59,615 bases of DNA, taken from positions 1-59,615 of the forward strand of contig JAJZCB010000011.1 in assembly GCA_021846285.1 (NCBI GenBank), written 5' to 3'. A program made the translations under genes and the position numbers. The DNA comes from Bacillota bacterium (GTDB lineage: Bacteria; Bacillota; Bacilli; Alicyclobacillales; SLC66). Under the pieces are notes generated by a model that ran no database searches, was not told the DNA's origin, and saw nothing but the letters and a program-made list of their open reading frames with translations. Below are positions 25,412 through 32,255 of this stretch, in pieces (within the stretch, counting starts at the first letter, position 1; every line of letters starts with the position of its first letter).

Positions 25412-26707
25412 ATGACCCAAAATGCCTATCATGTGCCAGTTTGCAATCGCCCATTGCGCGCCGTCGTACGGGTTCCCGGTTCCAAATCAATCACCAACCG
25501 CGCCTTGCCCATGGCAGCTTTGGCATTGGGGGAGTCCCATCTGAGCGGCGCGCTGTTTTCCGACGACAGTCGCTACTTCATCGATTGTCTGCGTCGGTTA
25601 GGGTACACGGTAGAGACTGACGAACAACGGGCCGCGGTGACAGTACATGGAGCAGGCGCCAGACCGCTTGTTCATCCTGGCGGTCTCGATCTGTTTGTGG
25701 GCAATTCAGGAACGACCGCACGCTTTATGACCGCGTTTGTCAGTCTCGGACAGGGACGCTATCGCGTGGATGGAGTGTCACGCATGCGCGAACGCCCGAT
25801 GGCTGCCATGGTAACAGCGTTAAGCCATATGGGTGTGGACGCTCGCGATGAGATGGGCACAGGATGTCCGCCGCTTGTTGTTGAGGCGTCTGGACTGGCC
25901 GGCGGTGAAGTTGTTATCAGTGGCAAAGACAGCAGTCAGTTCGTATCCGGGTTGCTGATCGCCGCGCCCTATGCCAGATCGGCCGTTCAACTGGAGGTTC
26001 AGGCTGAATTGGTATCCAAACCCTATGTGGACATGACAGTGGCCATGATGCGGCAGTTTGGCGCGCATGTGGACGCATCGGGGCAACGCTATACGGTGTA
26101 TACGGAACCGTATCAGGCTCGCGATTACGAAATTGAACCAGACGCATCGGGCGCCTCCTACTTTCTCGCGGCTGCGGCTGTCTGTGGAGGAACAGTGAAA
26201 ATTGTCGGGTTATCTGACCATTCCCTTCAGGGCGACGCGGGATTTGCCCAAGTGCTGGAACGCATGGGGTGCCGTATCCGTTACAACACTGGGGAGATGG
26301 AACTGACCGGACCTTCAGAGGGCTTGCGCGGCATCGATGTGGATCTGTTCACGATGTCCGATATGGCGCCTACGCTCGCCGCCATTGCTCCTCTCGCGAA
26401 GGAACCTGTGACCATCCGCAACGTGGCCAATATTCGCCTGAAGGAAACGGATCGAATTCGCGCCTGCGTCACTGAACTGCGTCGGTTTGGCGTGATCGTG
26501 AACGAATTTGAAGACGGACTGCGCATCGAACCGTGCGCTTCGCTGCAATCAGGTGTATCTGTTCATACATACGACGATCATCGAATAGCGATGGCGTTCT
26601 CGATTCTTGGTCTGCGAGTGCCAGGTACGATCATTGAGGATCCGGGGTGTACGGCAAAAACCTATCCGGATTTTTTTGGGAATCTGGAGCAAGCCATACG
26701 AAATTGA
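25412..26707 (+). CDS. aroA: EPSP synthase (3-phosphoshikimate 1-carboxyvinyltransferase)
   Basis: An enzyme of about 431 residues for the sixth shikimate step, joining shikimate 3-phosphate and phosphoenolpyruvate. Motifs: GSKSITNRALPMAALA near the N-terminus, GNSGTTARF, RMRERPM, GKDSSQFVSGLLIAAP, the catalytic Asp region FTMSDMAPTLAAIAPLA, NIRLKETDRI, and YDDHRIAMAFSILGL. The late blocks (KETDRI, YDDHR, EDPGCTAKTYPDFF) look closer to the plant/actinobacterial style than to Bacillus subtilis AroA. ATG 25412 is preferred, with GAGAGGA 11 bases upstream; ATG 25400 and ATG 25367 are in frame but worse, and 25367 lies beside an 18-base repeat also found after pyc. It stands apart from other shikimate genes. 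Confidence 0.92.
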   Translation: MTQNAYHVPVCNRPLRAVVRVPGSKSITNRALPMAALALGESHLSGALFSDDSRYFIDCLRRLGYTVETDEQRAAVTVHGAGARPLVHPGGLDLFVGNSGTTARFMTAFVSLGQGRYRVDGVSRMRERPMAAMVTALSHMGVDARDEMGTGCPPLVVEASGLAGGEVVISGKDSSQFVSGLLIAAPYARSAVQLEVQAELVSKPYVDMTVAMMRQFGAHVDASGQRYTVYTEPYQARDYEIEPDASGASYFLAAAAVCGGTVKIVGLSDHSLQGDAGFAQVLERMGCRIRYNTGEMELTGPSEGLRGIDVDLFTMSDMAPTLAAIAPLAKEPVTIRNVANIRLKETDRIRACVTELRRFGVIVNEFEDGLRIEPCASLQSGVSVHTYDDHRIAMAFSILGLRVPGTIIEDPGCTAKTYPDFFGNLEQAIRN

Positions 26708-26743
26708 TAGAAATCGGTAATCATATCTTTACCTCGATGTAAT

Positions 26744-26798
26744 GGGGGTGCAATGTCAGGGGCTTACGATAAGACCGTAGCACATTTGACCCCCTTTT
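26744..26798 (+). terminator. Terminator of aroA
   Basis: GGGGGTGCAATGT (26744-26756) pairs with ACATTTGACCCCC (26782-26794), with a small inner stem, followed by TTTT and further T-rich sequence. Confidence 0.72.
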
Positions 26799-26858
26799 GA
26801 TGATTGTTTTTGCGTGACGTAGGCGATTGCCTTACGTTGCGTCTTTTTTTTCTGCGCG

Positions 26859-26867
26859 TGTTACAAT
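26859..26867 (+). promoter_or_regulatory. Extended -10 promoter before repeat C and glcK
   Basis: TGTTACAAT is an extended -10 (TG-N-TACAAT). TTGCGT 19 bases upstream is a weak -35. A transcript from here would carry the full repeat C in its 5' leader before glcK. Confidence 0.5.
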
Positions 26868-26897
26868 GCTTATCAGCAGAATGAAAAACCCGCTAGG

Positions 26898-27060
26898 CCG
26901 GAATCGTATGCTGTGCCGAGGCGAGTTCGGCGCAGCCGTGTTTGAGAAGCGGCGCAGCATACGATTCCGGTGGGCAGGGATGACCGTATTTTCAGGATAG
27001 AGTTTCATGGCGCTGCGCGCCACCAACAACCGGGAAGAAAATACGCCTGCGGCGATTTTC
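26898..27060. repeat. Composite palindromic repeat, copy C
   Basis: Main hairpin: 21-base arms at 26898-26918 (CCGGAATCGTATGCTGTGCC plus G) and 26950-26970, pairing fully apart from one G-T wobble; the loop carries CGAGTTCGGCGCAGCCGTGT. The second module (26995-27060) is nearly identical to that of copy B, with the mini-hairpin GGCGCTGCGCGCC, CACCAACAACCGGGAAG and a GAAAAT/ATTTTC stem. It ends 5 bases before the glcK ribosome site. Together with the aroA terminator and the extended -10, it explains the 372-base gap 26708-27079. Confidence 0.86.
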
Positions 27061-27079
27061 TGGAACAGGAGGAGCATCG

Positions 27080-28015
27080 TTGCGTACAGCGGTTGGCATC
27101 GATTTGGGCGGCACATTCATTAAGGGGGCTGTCGTTGACGAAGAAGGAACGATAGTGATTAAGGAAGAAATACCAACGCATGCGGAACGCGGCCCCGCGG
27201 ACATTTTGCGTCGCATAGAAGAACTGGTGCGTGTACTGATCGGGCGATCCGGGGTCGAGCTCAGCGAATGCGCCGGCGTGGGGATCGGAGTTCCCGGTTT
27301 TATCGATACGGAAGCAGGTGTCGCGGTTGAGGTGATCAATATAGGGTGGAAAAATGTATTCGTTCGCGACCCGCTTGCGCAGGCCCTGGGACTTCCTGTT
27401 TACATGGAAAATGACGCCAATGCAGCAGCTCTCGGCGAGGCGTTTGCGGGTGCTGGAAAAGGGTGTGAGAGTGCCCTTTGCATCACTCTCGGCACTGGCG
27501 TCGGCGGCGGCGTGATCCTTGAAGGGAAGGTTCTGCGCGGCGCAAGTCACATGGCGGGCGAGATTGGGCATATTGTCCTGTATCCGGAAGGAGCGCCGTG
27601 TAACTGCGGCCACAGAGGATGCCTGGAAACAGTGTCTTCTGCGACGGGAGTGGTCCGTCTGGCAAGAGAACGAATGGCGCGTGGAGAACAGACGGAATTG
27701 CAAAGCGAAAGCCTGACTGCCGCCGATGTGTTTGCCGCGGCTGTACGGGGTGACGCGTTGGCGCAGGTGGTGGTCGCGGAAGCCACGGAAGTTCTTGGAC
27801 GTGGACTTGCGATCGCCGCAAATATCGTCAATCCAGTCGCGATCGTGGTGGGCGGCGGTATGGCTCGTGCGGGCGACGCATTGTTTACGCCCCTGCGGGA
27901 AGCCTTCAGTCGGTATGCGCTGGAACGTGTGGCCGCCGTTGCGCAAATCGTTCCGGCAATGCTTGGCAACGACGCCGGCGTTGTTGGCGCGAGCAAGCTC
28001 GCGCTCTTTCCCTGA
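27080..28015 (+). CDS. glcK: ROK-family glucokinase
   Basis: A 311-residue sugar kinase of the ROK family, most likely glucokinase (ATP + glucose to glucose 6-phosphate). Seen are the N-terminal ATP loop GIDLGGTFIKG, the sugar site with MENDANAAALGEA (catalytic Asp about residue 113), GTGVGGGVI, GEIGHIVL, and the ROK zinc motif CNCGHRGCLE. The start TTG 27080 follows CAGGAGGAG. The gene precedes rapZ by 15 bases, so it may be the first gene of the rapZ-yvcK-whiA transcript; in Bacillus this place is not taken by a kinase. A repeat-derived leader lies directly upstream. Confidence 0.9.
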   Translation: MRTAVGIDLGGTFIKGAVVDEEGTIVIKEEIPTHAERGPADILRRIEELVRVLIGRSGVELSECAGVGIGVPGFIDTEAGVAVEVINIGWKNVFVRDPLAQALGLPVYMENDANAAALGEAFAGAGKGCESALCITLGTGVGGGVILEGKVLRGASHMAGEIGHIVLYPEGAPCNCGHRGCLETVSSATGVVRLARERMARGEQTELQSESLTAADVFAAAVRGDALAQVVVAEATEVLGRGLAIAANIVNPVAIVVGGGMARAGDALFTPLREAFSRYALERVAAVAQIVPAMLGNDAGVVGASKLALFP

Positions 28016-28030
28016 GAGGAGAGGTAGCGC

Positions 28031-28912
28031 ATGGCGCAGGTTATACGAATGTTGATCATCACAGGCATGTCAGGCGCTGGAAAAACCATTGCGGTACAGT
28101 GCCTTGAAGACATGGGCTTTTTTTGCGTGGACAATTTGCCGCCGGCCTTGATCCCCAAGTTCAGTGAGCTTGTGCGCCAGTCTGACGGCAGTGTCAGGCG
28201 CGTGGCCCTGGTATGCGATTTGCGGGGAGGCGAGTTTTTTTCTGCGCTGTTTGACGCGTTAAAGGATCTTGACGAGCAAAACCAGTTAGAGTACCAGATT
28301 GTCTTTCTGGAGGCAGACGATGAGACGTTGGTCCGTCGCTACAAGGCGTCGCGCCGCAAACATCCACTGGCGCCGGACCACGGTCGCATCGTCGATGGAA
28401 TCGCCCGTGAGCGCGATATGCTCTCCGAGGTGCGCGGTCGAGCGGACTTGGTGCTGAACACCAGTCGAATGCGTCCGCTTGAATTGAAGGAAGTTCTCGC
28501 CCAGCGATACCGGGGTATGGATGATGAGAACGCTCTATCCGTAAACGTGATTTCATTTGGATTCAAATATGGGATTCCCATCGATGCGGATCTGGTCTTC
28601 GATGTGCGTTTTTTGCCTAATCCCTACTACATCGATACACTGCGCTCACGATCGGGGCAGGACCCGGATGTTTACGACTATGTTATGAAATGGCCCGCCA
28701 CTCAGCAATTTATGACCAAATTGCTTGACATGGCTGATTTTCTTTTGCCGCAATATGTAAAAGAAGGAAAGACGCAGATCGTGGTGGCGATTGGCTGTAC
28801 TGGCGGACGTCACCGTTCAGTGGCGATCGCTGAAAGCATCAGAGAGCATCTGCAAAAGTCCTTTACGGTGACCGTGGTACATCGGGATCTGGGAAAGGAT
28901 GATGGGCGATGA
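28031..28912 (+). CDS. rapZ: RapZ/YvcJ nucleotide-binding protein
   Basis: A 293-residue P-loop protein of the RapZ (YvcJ) family. In enterobacteria RapZ delivers small RNAs for glmS control; in Bacillus YvcJ binds GTP and affects competence. Walker A is TGMSGAGKTIA near residue 14, followed by FFCVDNLPPALIP and VCDLRG. The C-terminal domain shows NVISFGFKYGIP, DVRFLPNPYY and the RNA/UDP-sugar-binding-type IGCTGGRHRSVAIAE block. The start ATG 28031 follows GAGAGGAGAGG. It overlaps yvcK by 4 bases, the standard Firmicute order. Confidence 0.95.
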   Translation: MAQVIRMLIITGMSGAGKTIAVQCLEDMGFFCVDNLPPALIPKFSELVRQSDGSVRRVALVCDLRGGEFFSALFDALKDLDEQNQLEYQIVFLEADDETLVRRYKASRRKHPLAPDHGRIVDGIARERDMLSEVRGRADLVLNTSRMRPLELKEVLAQRYRGMDDENALSVNVISFGFKYGIPIDADLVFDVRFLPNPYYIDTLRSRSGQDPDVYDYVMKWPATQQFMTKLLDMADFLLPQYVKEGKTQIVVAIGCTGGRHRSVAIAESIREHLQKSFTVTVVHRDLGKDDGR

Positions 28913-30069
28913 GAATTCATTTCCGCCAGTGGTCCTGGCTGCTGCTCACTTTGGGCGTGGGGCTTCTGATAGGCAACTATGCGGGACAGCCCGGCATTCT
29001 GCGGTGGTGGATCATCGGGCTCTTCTGCGTCATAATGGGCGGCGCAATCCTGCTTTTGCTGCGGGTGCGCGACCGAACCAGAGAGAAGCTGCTGCAAATC
29101 AAACTGGACCGCAGACCGCGTGTGGTCGTCATTGGCGGTGGAACAGGGCAACCGGTGCTGCTTCGCGGACTAAAGGGACTTGATGCAGAGATTACGGCGA
29201 TTGTGACCGTCGCTGATGACGGGGGGAGTTCAGGCCGTCTGCGCTCTGACCTGTTCATGCCGCCGCCGGGCGATATCCGCAATTGTCTCATCGCGCTGGC
29301 CGATACTGAACCACTGCTGGCCGAATTGCTCCAGTATCGCTTCGACGTCCGTTCGGAACTGAGCGGCCACAGTTTCGGAAACCTTTTCCTGGCGGCCATG
29401 ACCAATATTACCGGCGATTTTGAAACGGCTGTCAAGGAAACCAGCCGCGTTCTGGCTGTACGCGGTCGTGTACTTCCCGCAGCCAGGCGGGCCATTACGC
29501 TTGCCGCCACATTTTCCGATGGCACGCGAGTAGTCGGAGAGTCCCAGATTCCACTTACTCATAAGAAAATCGAGAGAGTAGAGCTCATTCCACCCGATGT
29601 TGAGCCTTTGCCTGAGGTGCTCGCAGAGATCGCGGAGGCCGATGCGATTGTGGTCGGCCCAGGCAGCCTTTACACGAGTATTTTGCCTAATCTGATGGTG
29701 CCAGGTATTGCAGACGCCATCAGGAACAGTCGCGCCAAGACCATTTATGTGTGCAACGTCATGACCCAACCCGGCGAGACCGACGGGTATTCGGCTTCAC
29801 AACACGTGAAAGCCATCTACGATCACGTGGGCGCGCGGTTTTTTGATATGATCATCGTTAATTCGGCGGCTATTCCACAGTCGGTCATCGACCAGTATGA
29901 ATCAAAAGGGTCCCATCCCGTGCTGGCTGATGTGGAGAAATTGCATGCTCTTGGACTGACGGTGATCGCCCGCAACTTTTTGCACTACTCCATGTATGCG
30001 CGTCATGACGCGGATATGGTCGCGATGCAAGTGCTGTCTCTGATCGGCCGGGAACATAAGCGCAAATAA
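28909..30069 (+). CDS. yvcK: YvcK/CofD-like gluconeogenesis factor with N-terminal membrane segments
   Basis: A 386-residue member of the YvcK family, which in Bacillus is required for growth on gluconeogenic substrates and affects cell shape and PBP placement. The core starts near residue 65 with VVVIGGGTGQPVLLRGLKGL, then VTVADDGGSSGRLR, PPGDIRNCLIAL and, later, GPGSLYTSILPNLMVPGI. Before the core, two hydrophobic segments (WLLLTLGVGLLIGNY and WWIIGLFCVIMGGAILLLL) should span the membrane; the Bacillus protein lacks these. The start ATG 28909 overlaps rapZ (ATGA). whiA follows after 37 bases. Confidence 0.93.
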   Translation: MRIHFRQWSWLLLTLGVGLLIGNYAGQPGILRWWIIGLFCVIMGGAILLLLRVRDRTREKLLQIKLDRRPRVVVIGGGTGQPVLLRGLKGLDAEITAIVTVADDGGSSGRLRSDLFMPPPGDIRNCLIALADTEPLLAELLQYRFDVRSELSGHSFGNLFLAAMTNITGDFETAVKETSRVLAVRGRVLPAARRAITLAATFSDGTRVVGESQIPLTHKKIERVELIPPDVEPLPEVLAEIAEADAIVVGPGSLYTSILPNLMVPGIADAIRNSRAKTIYVCNVMTQPGETDGYSASQHVKAIYDHVGARFFDMIIVNSAAIPQSVIDQYESKGSHPVLADVEKLHALGLTVIARNFLHYSMYARHDADMVAMQVLSLIGREHKRK

Positions 30070-30106
30070 GAACTGGCGGCTGAGTGAAGGCGGGGAGGAA
30101 TGCGGT

Positions 30107-31051
30107 ATGTCGTTTGCTGCGCAAACAAAAAAGGAATTGACTCAGGTGGCGGCCAAACCGTGTTGCGACCGGGCAGAGTTGACCGCCTTTGTTCAGCATG
30201 GAGGCAGACTTAACAGTGACATTGAGCCGCCAGTGTTGGAACTCGCTACTGAAAACGCCGCGACCGCCCGTCGTATGTACACCCTGCTGAAGACTGGCTC
30301 GGGCCATCCTCTGGAGGTGCTGGTCCAACGCAAAATGCGACTCAAGAAAAACAACGTGTATATCGTGCGCATGCGCCATGATCCACGGGGAATGCTGAGC
30401 AACCTGGGCGTGTGGACAGAAGATGGGAACATCGGCGGCCAGATACCGCCTGACACAGTGGCTCTTCCCTGCTGCAAAAAGGCGTACATGCGAGGGGCGT
30501 TTCTGGCAAGCGGTTCTGTGAATGATCCCGACAGTCATTCGTATCATTTGGAATTGACGAACAGGACCGCCGAACACGCGACGGCGCTTCTCGGCATACT
30601 GCGGGCGTTTCGTTTGCATGCGAAAATGATCGAACGCAAAAAGGGTTTCATCGTGTATATCAAAGAGGGCGACAAGATCATTGAATTTCTGGGCGTTATC
30701 GGGGCGCACAAGGCACTGCTGCACTTTGAGGAGGTGCGTATCGTAAAAGGGATGCGCAACCAGGTCAATCGTCTCGTGAACTGTGAAACGGCCAATCTCA
30801 ACAAGACAATTCTGGCGGCGGTTCGACAGTTGGATAATATCCGACTGCTGGAGCAAGAAGTCGGATTTTCCGGGTTGCCGCCCAAACTGCGTGAAGTGGC
30901 GGAGAAGCGGTTGCAACACCCGGATGTGACACTACAGGAACTGTGTGCGTTGCTCTCGGATCGGGTCAGTAAGTCGGGGATCAATCATCGGCTTCGAAAA
31001 CTGGATGAATTAGCTCAAAAGATTCGTGCAGAACGCGGAATTACCGATTAA
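30107..31051 (+). CDS. whiA: WhiA-type DNA-binding regulator
   Basis: A 314-residue WhiA homologue; WhiA proteins join a degenerate LAGLIDADG homing-endonuclease fold to a helix-turn-helix and affect division and chromosome segregation in Firmicutes. The protein starts with SFAAQTKKELTQV, typical of the family, has the CCKKAYMRGAFLASGSVNDP segment of the LAGLIDADG part, NRLVNCETANLNKTILAA, and the C-terminal HTH block LLSDRVSKSGINHRLRKLDE. The start ATG 30107 follows GGGGAGGA. It completes the glcK-rapZ-yvcK-whiA set; crh follows with its own promoter. Confidence 0.95.
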   Translation: MSFAAQTKKELTQVAAKPCCDRAELTAFVQHGGRLNSDIEPPVLELATENAATARRMYTLLKTGSGHPLEVLVQRKMRLKKNNVYIVRMRHDPRGMLSNLGVWTEDGNIGGQIPPDTVALPCCKKAYMRGAFLASGSVNDPDSHSYHLELTNRTAEHATALLGILRAFRLHAKMIERKKGFIVYIKEGDKIIEFLGVIGAHKALLHFEEVRIVKGMRNQVNRLVNCETANLNKTILAAVRQLDNIRLLEQEVGFSGLPPKLREVAEKRLQHPDVTLQELCALLSDRVSKSGINHRLRKLDELAQKIRAERGITD

Positions 31052-31074
31052 TCGTAGCATGGAACTGGCCGCTT

Positions 31075-31083
31075 TGGTATAAT
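31075..31083 (+). promoter_or_regulatory. Extended -10 promoter of crh
   Basis: TGGTATAAT: a perfect TATAAT (31078-31083) with TG one base upstream, 52 bases before crh. No good -35 is seen at 17 bases, which fits an extended -10 promoter. Confidence 0.65.
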
Positions 31084-31135
31084 GTGAAAACAACAAAGGG
31101 CGATCTGGAGAGTGTAGAACAGGAGGTTTCACACC

Positions 31136-31393
31136 ATGGCGGAGCGTACTGTGACGGTAAATCTAAAGGCTGGCTTGCAGGCCCGGCCCGCAGCGCTGTT
31201 TGTACAAGAGGCCAACAAGTTTAGCAGTGATGTGGTTTTGGAAAAAGACGGAAAAGCGGTTAACGCCAAAAGTATTATGGGCGTGATGTCGTTAGTCATA
31301 CCACGGGGCGCGGAAGTCACACTGCGTGCGATGGGAACTGATGGCGAGCAGGCGGTGGAACGTCTGGCCGCGATGGTCGCCGCAGAGGATTAA
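31136..31393 (+). CDS. crh: Catabolite repression HPr-like protein Crh
   Basis: An 85-residue HPr-like protein. Position 15 is Gln (LQARPAALFVQEA) where true HPr has the phosphotransfer His, so it cannot serve PTS sugar transport. Ser46 in AKSIMGVMSL, the target of HPr kinase, is kept. Phospho-Crh binds CcpA for catabolite repression, and unphosphorylated Crh controls methylglyoxal synthase in Bacillus. Length and sequence closely match Bacillus Crh. The start ATG 31136 follows CAGGAGG. HprK, its kinase, is encoded at 5.0 kb. The position after whiA is the Bacillus order. Confidence 0.96.
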   Translation: MAERTVTVNLKAGLQARPAALFVQEANKFSSDVVLEKDGKAVNAKSIMGVMSLVIPRGAEVTLRAMGTDGEQAVERLAAMVAAED

Positions 31394-31727
31394 TCCTCGG
31401 GGCCTTGCAGGCGCTTTGGCTGCAGGGCCATAGGTGCGTGAAACGGTAGGATATGCGTCAGTTGTTCGTCATAAGAGTTATTCCTAGGCGCCGTGTTCCG
31501 GTGTCTCTTTCTATGTATGGCAGGGTGTGCCCGAAGACCAGCGATGCCGTGGATGGATACGTCAGGGCGGATGAGGTTTTATGACGCCAATGATGCGACA
31601 AGTCAGGCTACCTCGGACGGACAGAGGCGCCCCTATGCCATGCGCTTCATTTCTCTGCGAAGCAGCATGGTGAAAAACGCGGTTGTTCGTTACGCTCGTT
31701 CCATCACTGGCAGGTGGGGGGAACAGT
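31394..31727. other. Gap between crh and the Tag-like gene
   Basis: In this 334-base gap I see two hairpins and no convincing gene. GGCC(T)TGCAG/CTGCA(G)GGCC at about 31401-31429 may end the crh message, without a T stretch. CCATGCGCTTC (31638-31648) pairs with GAAGC-A-GCATGG (ending 31670) around CTCT-rich loop sequence. A weak promoter-like pair TTGTTC/TAGGCG lies near 31460-31490. Confidence 0.45.
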
Positions 31728-32159
31728 ATGGCGACGGTCGTTGGCAAGACGCTGTGGAGTGGTTCGGATGAAGAGTTTTTCGAGTTGGTTACGAAGGTGG
31801 TCTTTACGACTGGGTTCAGCCGATCGGTTGTAGAGAAGCGGTGGGAAGCGTTTCGCGGCGCTTTTCAAGGATTTCGCATCGAGGATGTAGCGGCGTTTGA
31901 TGAAGTGACCGTGGAGAAGATGTTGGAACGTGACTCGGGCATCATTCGCAATGTTCGCAAAGTACGGGCCACGATCGCAAACGCGCGTACCTGCCTGGAA
32001 CTTCGCAGTGCGTATGGAACTCTGCAGTTATTTTGCGAGAGTCTCGCTGTGCTTGGGGAGCATGCTGCCTGCATTACGCTGCGCAAGGCGTTTTCGCTGG
32101 TTGGAGAGAGCGCCGCAAAGGCGCTTTGGGTTCACCTCGTTCAGGAGGAAAACAGGTAG
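31728..32159 (+). CDS. Truncated Tag-like (3-methyladenine DNA glycosylase I-like) protein
   Basis: A 143-residue protein similar to the central part of DNA-3-methyladenine glycosylase I. The match covers DEEFFELVTKVVFTTGFSRS, KRWEAFRGAFQGF, EDVAAFDE and GIIRNVRKVRATIANART, which align with the helix-hairpin-helix core of Tag. The Tag zinc ligands (an early Cys-His and a late His-Cys) and the base-recognition Glu/Trp around QAGLSW are missing; the place reads VVFTTGFS. It may bind DNA without the normal base excision, or act on another lesion. The start ATG 31728 follows AGGTGGGGG; the stop is just before a hairpin. Function unknown. Confidence 0.7.
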   Translation: MATVVGKTLWSGSDEEFFELVTKVVFTTGFSRSVVEKRWEAFRGAFQGFRIEDVAAFDEVTVEKMLERDSGIIRNVRKVRATIANARTCLELRSAYGTLQLFCESLAVLGEHAACITLRKAFSLVGESAAKALWVHLVQEENR

Positions 32160-32207
32160 TGAGTGAAACGGAAAAACGCGCGCGAGAGGTACTTGTAAGC
32201 CGACACG

Positions 32208-32238
32208 CCCCCGTGTATGATCGAATCATCACGGGGGG
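32208..32238 (+). promoter_or_regulatory. Perfect hairpin overlapping the M6 protease ribosome site
   Basis: CCCCCGTG-T-ATGAT (32208-32221) pairs with ATCAT-CACGGGGG (32225-32237), with a single bulged T and a 3-base loop. The 3' arm contains the GGGGGGAG that would be the ribosome site of the downstream protease. It can also end the upstream transcript. Confidence 0.55.
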
Positions 32239-32255
32239 AGAGTGTCTCGCGGAAG

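Noticed and set aside
31493-31771. Open frame of 92 codons before the Tag-like gene
   Set aside because: No ribosome site or recognisable composition; it includes a hairpin and overlaps the start of the next gene.
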